From assembly GCA_963730315.1 (NCBI GenBank), contig CAVSRD010000007.1, positions 62,001 to 126,000 on the forward strand: a DNA stretch of 64,000 bases. Direction: 5' to 3'. This stretch comes from VRUE01 sp963730315 (lineage in GTDB: Bacteria; Actinomycetota; Thermoleophilia; Solirubrobacterales; 70-9). How positions within the stretch are numbered: position 1 is the stretch's first letter; each line of letters begins with the position of its first letter. The notes beneath the pieces were generated by a model. It was given only the letters and a program-made list of their open reading frames with translations. It searched no databases and was not told where the DNA came from. Both the position numbers and the translations under genes were made by a program. Positions 7,770 through 15,242 of the stretch are shown here, piece after piece.

Positions 7770-8324
7770 ATGTCAGCGACTCAACTCACCGACGCCCTGC
7801 GACGTTTCGACGCATCCCAGGGCCCGCGCAAGGTCGGCCCCGCCGACGGCCACGTCGCCCAGCTCGGCGGCTGCGATGCCCGCTTCCTCGTCTGGGGGGA
7901 GGAGTCGGGCGGCGGCTTCTCGCTGGTCGAACACCCGGTCCCGCCGCGCTCGCTCTGCGCGCCGCTGCACCGCCACACCGGGGTCGACGAGTACAGCTTC
8001 GTGCTCGAGGGGCGGATGGGGGCGCTGCTCGGCGACGACGTGATCCACGCCGAGGCGGGCGAGCTTGCCTTCAAGCCGCGCGACCAGTGGCACACCTTCT
8101 GGAACGCGGGCGAGGAGCCCTGCCGAATCCTCGAGGTGATCTCACCGGGCGGCTTCGAGCACTTCTTCCGCGAGTTCGACGAAACGACCAGGGACGGCAG
8201 CTTCGACCCCGAGGCGCTGGGTGAGCGCTACGGGATCGAGTTCGACATGGAGAGCGTGCCGCGGATCTGCGCCGAGCACGGCCTCGTCCATCCGCTCCTG
8301 GAGGCCGACCCTCGGCCCGCCTGA
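7770..8324 (+). CDS. Single-domain cupin protein
   Basis: 184 residues from the ATG at 7770, chosen over the in-frame ATG at 7755 because GGAG (7757-7760) then sits 9 nt upstream. The cupin metal site is visible: H-x-H in PLHRHTGVDEYSFVLEG (split here: HRH, then E at +5) and the second motif G-x5-P-x4-W-H in LAFKPRDQWHTFWN. The fold is a small beta-barrel that binds a divalent metal; activities range from dioxygenase to isomerase or mere binding. The C-terminal ~50 residues (FDPEALGERYGIEFD) resemble those of bacterial quercetinase-like cupins. Control by the divergent TetR is likely. The stop codon lies within the stem of a hairpin shared with the next gene. Confidence 0.88.
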   Translation: MSATQLTDALRRFDASQGPRKVGPADGHVAQLGGCDARFLVWGEESGGGFSLVEHPVPPRSLCAPLHRHTGVDEYSFVLEGRMGALLGDDVIHAEAGELAFKPRDQWHTFWNAGEEPCRILEVISPGGFEHFFREFDETTRDGSFDPEALGERYGIEFDMESVPRICAEHGLVHPLLEADPRPA

Positions 8325-8339
8325 CGATCAGGCGGGCCG
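8313..8339. terminator. Bidirectional hairpin between convergent cupin and pgeF genes
   Basis: CGGCCCGCCTGA (8313-8324) pairs perfectly with TCAGGCGGGCCG (8328-8339) around a CGA loop: a 12-bp uninterrupted stem. The cupin stop TGA (8322-8324) and the opposite-strand stop (8328-8330) occupy mirror positions at the top of the stem. There is no U-tract, as is common for GC-rich actinobacterial hairpins. Confidence 0.75.
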
Positions 8340-9140
8340 CAGCGACGCGGCTGCGATGAAGCGGCCGGTGGGGCCCTCGGCCCGGTGCGAGTAGAAACGG
8401 TCGAGGGCCTCGGGGGTCGAGACGCCGGCCACCTCGATCCGCTGGGGCTCGACCCCGGCTTCCTCGAGGTGCAGGGCGTTGGCCGCCCAGAGGTCGAAAC
8501 GCGCCCCGCCGTCGCCGAGCGGCTCGAGGAGGCGGTGCGAACGCTCGCCGAAGGAGTCCCGGACGCGATCGACGACCTCCCCGCCCACCTCGTAGCCCTG
8601 CGGCCCGATCGACGGTCCGATCGCCGCCAGGATGTCGGCCGGGTCGCTGCCGAACCTGCTCCGCATCGCAGCGACGGCCCGCGAGGAGATCCGCGCAACG
8701 GTCCCCCTCCAGCCGGCGTGCACAAGCCCCACCGCAGGTCGCCCCGGGTCGTAGAGGAACACCGGCGTGCAGTCGGCGACCGTCACGCAGAGGGGCATCC
8801 CGGGGACGTCGGTGACCAGGGCGTCGGCCTGCGGGACACGCGACCCCTGGTCGACCGAACCCCGGCCGGCGTTGCGGTTGGCGACCACCGCCACCCCGTC
8901 TCCGTGCACCTGCTCGCCCCAGACGGACCGGTCCAGCGGCAGGTCGAAGGCGGAGAACAGCCTGCGGCGGTTCTCGAGCACCGCCGCCGGGTCGTCCCCC
9001 ACCCCCAGGCCGAGGTTCAGGGAGGCGTAGGGGAAGGCGCTGACCCCGCCGGTCCGCGTCGACACGAAGGCGTCCACCCCCCGGCTGGGGAGCGAGTCGA
9101 AGCGATACACGGCGAGCCCGTCGCGTTCCTGGCGGCGCAC
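8328..9140 (-). CDS. pgeF: Multicopper-polyphenol-oxidase/laccase-domain protein (YfiH/PgeF family)
   Basis: 270 residues from the GTG at 9138-9140, placed two bases after the stop of the upstream gene; the frame is open further but the added sequence does not resemble the family. The zinc-site residues of YfiH/LACC1 proteins are present: His in WGEQVHGDGV, Cys in VTVADCTPVF, His in GLVHAGWRGT. Known members act as purine nucleoside phosphorylase/adenosine deaminase-like enzymes, and E. coli PgeF removes misincorporated serine from peptidoglycan precursors. It follows a small secreted protein and an FMN oxidase on the same strand with overlaps of a few bases, so the three are probably one transcript. 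Confidence 0.9.
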   Translation of the reverse strand: MRRQERDGLAVYRFDSLPSRGVDAFVSTRTGGVSAFPYASLNLGLGVGDDPAAVLENRRRLFSAFDLPLDRSVWGEQVHGDGVAVVANRNAGRGSVDQGSRVPQADALVTDVPGMPLCVTVADCTPVFLYDPGRPAVGLVHAGWRGTVARISSRAVAAMRSRFGSDPADILAAIGPSIGPQGYEVGGEVVDRVRDSFGERSHRLLEPLGDGGARFDLWAANALHLEEAGVEPQRIEVAGVSTPEALDRFYSHRAEGPTGRFIAAASLRPA

Positions 9141-9142
9141 GT

Positions 9143-9541
9143 TCAGTCGACGGCGACCGTCCTGGAGCGGTCGCCCCGGCAGACGTAGATCGTCCCGGCG
9201 GTCCCTTCGCGGCGCGGGCGCAGCTTCGCGTAGTAGGCGGCGGAGCCCAGCAGCTGGGCGTGGACGACCCACCTGCCGCGACGGTTGGTGTGCGTCGTGC
9301 CCACCAGCACGGCCGGACCCGGCCGCAGGCGGTACAGCCTCACCTTGCGGGCTCCCTCGCAGGCGCGGTTCGGAGACTTCACCCGACCGTGGAAGGCGGG
9401 CGCCCGCTGAGAGATGGTCACCTTCGAGTCGATCCTGACGATGCGGGTGGCGGACGCCGGCGACGCCGCGAGGACGGCCGCCGCCGCCACGGCGAGCGCC
9501 GGCGCGGCGAGCGCGAGACTACGCCTGCGCCGTATCTCCAT
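9143..9541 (-). CDS. Small secreted beta-domain protein of unknown function
   Basis: 132 residues from the ATG at 9539-9541, where a classical signal peptide begins (MEIRRRRSLALAAPALAV, then an A-x-A cleavage site near residue 32). The mature ~100 residues look like a small beta-sandwich: RVKSPNRACEGARKVRLYR, GTTHTNRRGRW and a late Cys in TIYVCRGDRS. The two Cys (about residues 62 and 122) could form a disulfide. Similar modules occur in many secreted Solirubrobacterales proteins. The start overlaps the end of the FMN oxidase gene by 23 nt, suggesting translational coupling. Confidence 0.65.
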   Translation of the reverse strand: MEIRRRRSLALAAPALAVAAAAVLAASPASATRIVRIDSKVTISQRAPAFHGRVKSPNRACEGARKVRLYRLRPGPAVLVGTTHTNRRGRWVVHAQLLGSAAYYAKLRPRREGTAGTIYVCRGDRSRTVAVD

Positions 9542-10214
9542 CCTGCGCACGATCCGATTGTAGAGCGGCTGCGGCCCGGGCCAGCTCGTCCACGTACCTC
9601 GGGCGCTCAACGCCGGGTGCAAGGCGCTCGTCCGGTTGGGGCTCGCCCGCCGTCAGGCGCAGGCCGATCGTGCCCGCCCAGACCGGCAGCTTGTAGTCCT
9701 CCTCCTCGTCGACCGGCCCGCCGTCCCTGACCTTCGCGGAGGCTTCCTCCAGCGGGAGGCGGAGGACCGAGGTGCCGCGCAGCTCAGCCTCGCTGGGCGG
9801 CCGCACGTCCGCCCAGCGCCCCGGCACGAGCTTCTCGGTGAACGCCTCGAGCGCCCGGCGCTTGCCCTCCGCCGTCTCGATCCGCTTCGCCTGGCCGAAC
9901 AGCACCACGGAGCGGTAGTTGACCGAGTGGTGGAAGGCGGAGCGGGCGAGGACCAGGCCGTCGAGCAGGGTCGCGGTGAGGCAGACCTCGGCACGCTCCG
10001 CCTCGCGCAGGGTGCGGCTGGCCGCCGAGCCGTGCAGGTAGACGTGCCGGCCGACCCGTGCGTGGAGGGTCGGGATCACGACCGGAAAGCCTGCCTCGTC
10101 GACCGTGCCGAGATGGCAGACGAGCGCCTCGTCGAGGATCGCCTCGACGGTTCCCTCGTCGTAGGCGGCGCGCCGTGGCACCCGCCTCACCCTCGTCCGT
10201 GCTCTTGCTTGCAT
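9519..10214 (-). CDS. Pyridoxamine 5'-phosphate oxidase-like FMN-binding protein
   Basis: 231 residues. The split-barrel flavin fold is indicated by LVCHLGTVDEAGFPVVIPT (start of the barrel), YLHGSAASR, VCLTATLLDGLVLARSAFHHSVNYRSV (His-x-x-x-Asn-Tyr-Arg motif; quoted in parts), VLFGQA and KRIE. This combination matches the group annotated as pyridoxamine oxidase/nitroimidazole-resistance NimA-like proteins. They bind FMN and reduce or oxidise small substrates. It diverges from a MocR regulator over only 19 nt; MocR proteins commonly control vitamin B6 genes, so a link to PLP metabolism is a fair inference. Confidence 0.85.
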   Translation of the reverse strand: MQARARTRVRRVPRRAAYDEGTVEAILDEALVCHLGTVDEAGFPVVIPTLHARVGRHVYLHGSAASRTLREAERAEVCLTATLLDGLVLARSAFHHSVNYRSVVLFGQAKRIETAEGKRRALEAFTEKLVPGRWADVRPPSEAELRGTSVLRLPLEEASAKVRDGGPVDEEEDYKLPVWAGTIGLRLTAGEPQPDERLAPGVERPRYVDELARAAAALQSDRAQDGDTAQA

Positions 10215-10230
10215 CTGTTATGGTACAGAT
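10213..10230. promoter_or_regulatory. Inverted repeat and superimposed divergent -10 boxes between FMN oxidase and MocR
   Basis: ATCTGT (10213-10218) and ACAGAT (10225-10230) form a perfect inverted repeat with a 6-bp spacer; its left arm overlaps the FMN oxidase ATG. Inside it, TATGGT (10219-10224, plus strand) lies 9 nt before the MocR TTG, and its partner on the minus strand, TACCAT (10225-10220), lies 5 nt before the oxidase ATG. Both mRNAs would be nearly leaderless and one bound regulator would shut both. Confidence 0.5.
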
Positions 10231-10233
10231 AGG

Positions 10234-11562
10234 TTGTCTGAACTGACACAGTATCGCATCGGCGGCAAGAGCGCCACGGAGATCGCCGCCAGCGTCGAGC
10301 GCGGCGTCGAGCGGGGCGCGCTGCGCCCCGGTGAGGCGCTGCCGGCGGTCCGCCCGCTCGCCACCGAGCTGGGGGTCAGCCCGGCGACCGTCGCGGCCGC
10401 CTTCGCCGAGCTGCGCTCGCGCGGCCTCGTGGTGACCAGGGCGAGGAGCGGCGCCTACGTCAGCTGGCGGCCGCCGGTCGCCGGGCCCTGGTTCGGGCCG
10501 CTCGTCCCACCGGGCGCCCGCGACCTCGCCAGCGGCAACCCCGACCCCGAGCTGCTGCCCGACCTGGCTCCCTTCCTGCGCGAGCTGACACCGCCGGGCC
10601 AGCTCTATGGCGGCGAGCCGGTCCTCCCCGCGCTGGGCGAGCTGGCCGCGGCGGAGTTCGCCACGGCCGGGATCGCCGCCGACCGGGTCGCGGTGGTGAG
10701 CGGCGCGCTCGACGGGATCGAGCGCGCCGTGCAGGCACGCCTGCGACCGGGCGACGTGGTCGCGGTGGAGGACCCCGGCTACGCCGGGCTGTTCGACCTG
10801 CTGCGGGCGCTCGGGCTGGCGCTGCGCCCGGTGCCGGTGGACGGGCGCGGGATGATCCCGGCGGCGCTCGGGGAGGCGCTCGGCGAGGGCGTCGCGGCCG
10901 TGATCGTCAACCCCCGCGGTCAGAACCCCACCGGGGCCTCGCTCGACGAGGAGCGGGCCGGCGAGCTGCGCAAGGTCCTCGACCTCCAGCCGGACGCGAT
11001 GGTCCTCGAGGACGACCATCTCGGCCCGATCGCCGGGGCTCCGCGTCTCACCCTGACCGCCGGGCGACGCAGCTGGGCGGCGGCGCGCTCGGTCGCCAAG
11101 TCGCTTGGGCCCGACCTCCGCGTCGCCATCCTCGCCGCAGACGAGCAGACGATCAGCCGGGTGCGCGGCCGGCAGGCGGTCGGCCCGCAGTGGGTCAGCC
11201 ACCTGCTCCAGCGGTTGGTCGCGGATCTCTGGTCCGACCCGGGGGTTGCCGCAACGCTGCGGCACGCCAGCGAGGCCTACCGCGAGCGCCGCGAGCGCCT
11301 CCTCGCCGCTCTTGCGGAGCGGGGGATCGAGGCGGGGGCGCCGGCCGGCATCACCGTCTGGATCCCGGTCCCCGAGGAAACGGCGATCGTCCAGGCGCTG
11401 CTGGAGGCGGGCTGGGCGGTCTCCCCCGGAGCGCCCTACCGGCTGCGGGGCGAGCGCGCGATTCGCATCGCCATCGGCGGCCTGCGGGAGGGTGAGGCGG
11501 AGCGACTCGCCACGGCGATCGAGGAGGCGATGCGCCCCGCCCGCGGCACGCGGACGGCCTGA
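10234..11562 (+). CDS. MocR/PdxR-type regulator (GntR winged helix fused to aminotransferase fold)
   Basis: 442 residues from a TTG at 10234. Residues 1-~75 are a GntR winged helix (LRPGEALPAVRPLATELGVSPATVAAAF in two pieces: LPAVRPLATELGVS, ATVAAAFAEL). The rest is a fold-type I aminotransferase domain, including the PLP lysine at ~289 (RSVAKSLGPDLRV), Asp in LEDDHLG and NPTGASLDE. MocR proteins sense PLP or an aminated ligand and act as regulators rather than enzymes. No standard ribosome site precedes the start; the -10-like TATGGT is 9 nt away, so the message may be leaderless. It diverges from the PNPOx-like oxidase. Confidence 0.9.
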   Translation: MSELTQYRIGGKSATEIAASVERGVERGALRPGEALPAVRPLATELGVSPATVAAAFAELRSRGLVVTRARSGAYVSWRPPVAGPWFGPLVPPGARDLASGNPDPELLPDLAPFLRELTPPGQLYGGEPVLPALGELAAAEFATAGIAADRVAVVSGALDGIERAVQARLRPGDVVAVEDPGYAGLFDLLRALGLALRPVPVDGRGMIPAALGEALGEGVAAVIVNPRGQNPTGASLDEERAGELRKVLDLQPDAMVLEDDHLGPIAGAPRLTLTAGRRSWAAARSVAKSLGPDLRVAILAADEQTISRVRGRQAVGPQWVSHLLQRLVADLWSDPGVAATLRHASEAYRERRERLLAALAERGIEAGAPAGITVWIPVPEETAIVQALLEAGWAVSPGAPYRLRGERAIRIAIGGLREGEAERLATAIEEAMRPARGTRTA

Positions 11563-11696
11563 TCCCCCTCCCTACGCTGCTACCGTGATCGGGTCGGGTC
11601 GGCGCCGTAGTCGCCCCGAGAGGTTCCGTTCCTCCGTGTGCTCTCCGCGCTCAGGGGTCGCTGGATCTCCCTGCACCGCCGAAAAGGAGTCACACG

Positions 11697-12554
11697 ATGG
11701 AGGTCGGCATCGCGCTTGCGCTCGTCGCCGGTCTGATGACCAACCTCGCCGCGCTGCTCAAGCATCGCGGCTGCCACCGGGTCGCGCCGGTCCGCATTCG
11801 GCAGCCGCTGCGCAGCGCCCGCACACTCGCGGCGTCGCCGTGGTTCGCCGCCGGCTGGGGGCTGGCTGCGATCGCCTGGCTGGTCCACGTCGCCGCCCTC
11901 TCGCTGGCGCCGATCTCGCTCGTGCAGGCGGTGCTCGCCGGCGGCGCGGTCACCCTGGCGGTGATGTCGCAGCGGATCTTCGGCGACCCGGTCGAGCGCC
12001 GGCAGTGGCTGGCCCTGCTGCTCGGCGCCTCGGGCCTCGTCCTCCTGGCGCTCACCGTGCCCCACTTCCACGGCAGCCACTCCGGCTTCTCCACCGCCGG
12101 CATCCTCGGCTTCGAGGGAGGGCTCGTCCTGCTCGCCAGCGGCATCGCGCTCGGCCACCGGGCCGAGCGGCTCGCCGCCCGCCGCGGCGTCCTGCTCGCC
12201 GTGCTCGCCGGGATCCTCTTCGCCTTCGCGGGAATCGCGATCAAGGGACTGACCGCGGTCGGCGGCGTCTCGATCGCGGTCGTCGCCCCCTGGGTCGCGC
12301 TGACCGTCGTCTGCGGGGCGCTCGCCCAGTACGCGGCGGTGGCGGCGCTGCAGCGCGGTGGCGCGATCGAGACGATCGGCTTGATGGGCCTGGTCGCCAA
12401 CGCGGCCCAGATCGCCGGCGGCGTGCTGGTCTTCGACGACCCGCTCTCGCCGACGCCGCTGGGCATCGCCCTGCAGGCGACCGCCTTCGCGATGGTCTGC
12501 CTCTCGGCCCTGCTGATGCCGGCCCGCCGCACCGCCGCGGCGCTCCCCGCTTGA
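11697..12554 (+). CDS. DMT superfamily membrane transporter (EamA-like)
   Basis: 285 residues with nine to ten hydrophobic helices and internal pseudo-symmetry expected for drug/metabolite transporters: a first helix MEVGIALALVAGLMTNLAAL, GLAAIAWLVHVAALSLAPIS (LAPISLVQA motif typical of the family), WLALLLGASGLVLLAL, and second-half IAVVAPWVALTVVCGAL. The ribosome site AAGGAG is 8 nt before the ATG. Members export amino acids, nucleosides or drugs; the substrate is unknown. A His-rich loop (PHFHGSHSG) between the halves is unusual and could bind metal. No cotranscribed gene is evident: the MocR gene ends 134 nt upstream and a 638-nt noncoding stretch follows. Confidence 0.85.
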   Translation: MEVGIALALVAGLMTNLAALLKHRGCHRVAPVRIRQPLRSARTLAASPWFAAGWGLAAIAWLVHVAALSLAPISLVQAVLAGGAVTLAVMSQRIFGDPVERRQWLALLLGASGLVLLALTVPHFHGSHSGFSTAGILGFEGGLVLLASGIALGHRAERLAARRGVLLAVLAGILFAFAGIAIKGLTAVGGVSIAVVAPWVALTVVCGALAQYAAVAALQRGGAIETIGLMGLVANAAQIAGGVLVFDDPLSPTPLGIALQATAFAMVCLSALLMPARRTAAALPA

Positions 12555-13192
12555 TCCGGTCCCAGCCCGACGCTTGTCGGCATCTTCTCGGCCGAGACGC
12601 TCCGCCGGCCGGCCCTCGTCCAGGCGTTTGTTTCCGCAGATTGCGGAATCGGGCCGCCGCCACCCCTAGCGCTCGCCGGACCAAGCCGCTAGGTTCGTTT
12701 CTGCGGCCGGCAGAGAGAGGAACCCGCGGAAGCCCACCGGGACCGATCTCGAAGGCGGCGCAACGAGCTTCTAAGCGCGAAGGCTACGCGCGAGGCAGGC
12801 TACGAGCGTCGTCACCGGCCGCTTTTCCGTGCCCCGAGTCGCGTCCGGCGCAGCGCCTAGCGTTGCCTCTGGCCTGGGAGCGCCTGCCCGTCCAGGCCCG
12901 CGACCGGGGCGCTTGCCGGGAGCGCGGCGTCGTCGGCGGACCCCGGTGAGCAGCCGCCGCGACCTAGCCCGCCCGCTCCCCTTGCTGCCGAGCTCCGGCA
13001 CGACGACCTCAGCCAGATCGCCGTCTTCCTCGCCGCAATCGCGAGCGCGTGCCGCGAACGGGGGAGCCGGGACGCGGTGAGAGGGCTCTCAACCGCCGCT
13101 TAGCGGCTGTTTACGCCCCAGCCTCATTCTCTCGCGACGTGAACGACAGGCGGGCTGACCGGCCCGGGAAAAGGGCGCGGCAGGCCAGCCGC
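12555..13192 (+). other. 638-nt stretch without a recognisable gene
   Basis: No frame here has protein-like composition on either strand. A small hairpin TTCCGC-AGATT-GCGGAA lies at about 12631-12647, and GCCGC-tta-GCGGC at about 13095-13107 just ahead of the propeller gene. Purine-rich segments around 12710-12790 contain scattered words reminiscent of structured leaders, but no known riboswitch consensus fits. It may be a long 5' leader or decayed DNA. Confidence 0.45.
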
Positions 13193-15190
13193 ATGCGACG
13201 CCGGCGCCGCCGACTCCTGCTGCCGCTGGCCGCGCTGCTCGCGATCGCCGTCGTCGCCCTCGTCCTGGGACGATCGGGCTCGGGCGGTGGAGGCGCGCCC
13301 ACCGCCGCCGATCCGGCCGTCAGGACGATTCTGGTCGCGCGCCTGGCCAAGCCGCTGCCCGCCCCGATCTCGGCCGAGTCGGTGGTCGGCCTTCCGGGCG
13401 GGCCGCTGATCCTCGGTGGTCTCGACTCCTCCGAAGCGTCGGTCAGCGGGGTCTTCCAGCTCGATCGCACCGCCGCCCGCCTGAGCCCCGCGGGGACGCT
13501 GAGCGGCCCGCTGCACGACGCCGCGGCCACGGCGCTCGGCGATCGGGTGCTTGTCTTCGGCGGCGGCACGGAAACCAGCAGCGACGAAGTGCAGGCGCTG
13601 CCGGCGGCGAACGGAGCGGTCGCAGCCAACGCGACCGCCAGCCAGATCGGCCGCCTGCCGACCGTCCGCTCCGACCTCGGCGCGGCGCCGATCGGCGGTC
13701 GCGCCTACGTGCTCGGCGGCTATGACGGCAGCTCGCCGCTCGACTCGGTCCTGGCGACCGCCGACGGCAGCACGTTCCGCCAAGTCGCCACCCTGCCCCA
13801 GCCGGCCCGCTACATGGCGGTCGCCGCGTCGGGAGGCAAGCTATACGCATTCGGCGGAGAGACCGCGAGCGGCGGTGCCAGCGGCGCGATCCGCGAGGTG
13901 GATCCGAAGGCGGGAACCGCCAGCGTCGTCGGCCACCTGCCGCAGCCGCTATCCCACGCGAGCGCCGTCTCCCTCGGTGGCCACGTTTACGTGCTCGGCG
14001 GCGAAGGACCGAACGGCGGCGCCGGCGACCGCATCTGGAGCTTCGATCCGGCGACCGGGAAGGCGGCGGTCGCGGGGCGGCTGCCCCGGCCGGTCGCCGA
14101 CGGCGGCGCGACCACGGTCGGCTCGACCGGCTACCTGATCGGCGGCAAGGGCAACCGTGGCGAAGCGCTGCCCAGCGTCGTCCTCCTGCATCTCAGGCGG
14201 GTGAGGGCGGCGCCCGCAGAACCGAAGTCCACCGCGACCGCAGCCAAACCTGCTCGCCACGGCCAGCCGGCGCCCTTCCGCGGGCGACTGCTGATTGCCG
14301 ACCGGGGCAACGACCGGCTGCTGGTCGTCGACGCCCGCAAGAAGGTGCTCTGGCGCTACCCGTCCCACGGCCACCCGGCGCCTCCCGGCGGCTTCTACTT
14401 CCCCGACGACGCCTTCTTCACCCACCACGGCAGGCAGCTGATCGCCAACGAGGAGCAGGACGAGCGGATCGTCCGCCTCTCCTTCCCGCGCGGCAAGGTG
14501 CTCTGGACCTACGGCCACGCCGGCGTGCCCGGTTCCGAACCGGGCTACCTGCACGAGCCCGACGACGCCTACCTGTGGCGCGACGGGACGATCTCGGTCG
14601 CCGACGCGCAGAACTGCCGCATCCTGCTGATCTCGCCGCGCAAGAAGGTGCTGCGTCAGTTCGGCGACCCCGCCTCCTGCGAACACGAACCGCCGCACCG
14701 GCTCGGCTCGCCGAACGGCGACACGCCGCTGCGCGACGGCAATCTCCTCGTCTCCGAGGTGAACGGCTCCTACATCGACGAGATCACCCGCAAGGGCAAG
14801 CTGGTCTGGAGCGTGCAGCTTCCGATCGCCTACCCCTCCGACCCGCAGCAGCTCGGCCGCGACCGCTACCTGGTCGCCGACTACACGAGGCCGGGCGGGA
14901 TCTACGAATTCGACCGCGCCGGCAAGATCCTCTGGTCCTACCATCCCTCCTCGGGGCCGGGGATGCTCGACCACCCCAGCCTCGCCGAGCGCTTCCCGGG
15001 CGGCCTGATCGCCGTCAACGACGACTACCGCCACCGCCTCGCGATCATCGACCGCCACAGCGGCAAAATCGTCTGGCAGTACGGCCATACCGACCAACCC
15101 GGCCGCGGCCACGACCGCCTCAACACGCCCGACGGCTTCGACCTGCTGGCGCCCGACGGAGTCACGCCCACCCACCGCTACACGGGCTGA
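13193..15190 (+). CDS. Membrane-anchored kelch-like plus arylsulfotransferase/PQQ-like double propeller
   Basis: 665 residues from the ATG at 13193, chosen because the basic-hydrophobic anchor (MRRRRRRLLLPLAALLAIAV) begins there. Residues ~50-385 contain at least six kelch-like blades, each with a GG pair (VYVLGGEG, LYAFGGET, YVLGGYDG, YLIGGKG). After a linker (~385-400), a second set of blades reads LLIADRGNDRLLVVD, KKVLWRYP, GTISVADAQNCRILLIS, GKILWSYHP, GKIVWQYGH: the aspartate/tryptophan pattern of arylsulfotransferase-like or PQQ-type propellers. Both halves lie outside the membrane. Binding or scaffolding is the safest call; no sulfotransferase catalytic His pair could be confirmed. It converges on the pentapeptide gene. 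Confidence 0.8.
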   Translation: MRRRRRRLLLPLAALLAIAVVALVLGRSGSGGGGAPTAADPAVRTILVARLAKPLPAPISAESVVGLPGGPLILGGLDSSEASVSGVFQLDRTAARLSPAGTLSGPLHDAAATALGDRVLVFGGGTETSSDEVQALPAANGAVAANATASQIGRLPTVRSDLGAAPIGGRAYVLGGYDGSSPLDSVLATADGSTFRQVATLPQPARYMAVAASGGKLYAFGGETASGGASGAIREVDPKAGTASVVGHLPQPLSHASAVSLGGHVYVLGGEGPNGGAGDRIWSFDPATGKAAVAGRLPRPVADGGATTVGSTGYLIGGKGNRGEALPSVVLLHLRRVRAAPAEPKSTATAAKPARHGQPAPFRGRLLIADRGNDRLLVVDARKKVLWRYPSHGHPAPPGGFYFPDDAFFTHHGRQLIANEEQDERIVRLSFPRGKVLWTYGHAGVPGSEPGYLHEPDDAYLWRDGTISVADAQNCRILLISPRKKVLRQFGDPASCEHEPPHRLGSPNGDTPLRDGNLLVSEVNGSYIDEITRKGKLVWSVQLPIAYPSDPQQLGRDRYLVADYTRPGGIYEFDRAGKILWSYHPSSGPGMLDHPSLAERFPGGLIAVNDDYRHRLAIIDRHSGKIVWQYGHTDQPGRGHDRLNTPDGFDLLAPDGVTPTHRYTG

Positions 15191-15224
15191 TCGCTACGTC
15201 TGCTCCAGAGTCGCCCTCGCGCCG

Positions 15225-15242
15225 CTGAGCGGCAGCGCTCAG
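15225..15242. terminator. Weak hairpin between convergent genes
   Basis: CTGAGC (15225-15230) pairs with GCTCAG (15237-15242) across a 6-nt loop. It overlaps the stop codon of the pentapeptide-repeat gene. Six base pairs and no U-tract make it a weak candidate. Confidence 0.35.

Noticed and set aside
5705..8224. Plus-strand open frame of about 840 codons opposite the PRTase-hydrolase and TetR genes
   Set aside because: The minus strand holds PRPP-loop, nucleophile-elbow and helix-turn-helix motifs; the plus frame is a shadow.
12690..12790. Words resembling a glycine or ydaO-type riboswitch (GGCAGAGAGAGGAACCC, GAAGGCGGCGCAAC)
   Set aside because: The obligatory conserved core elements and their spacing are missing, and the downstream gene is not of a class regulated by such elements.
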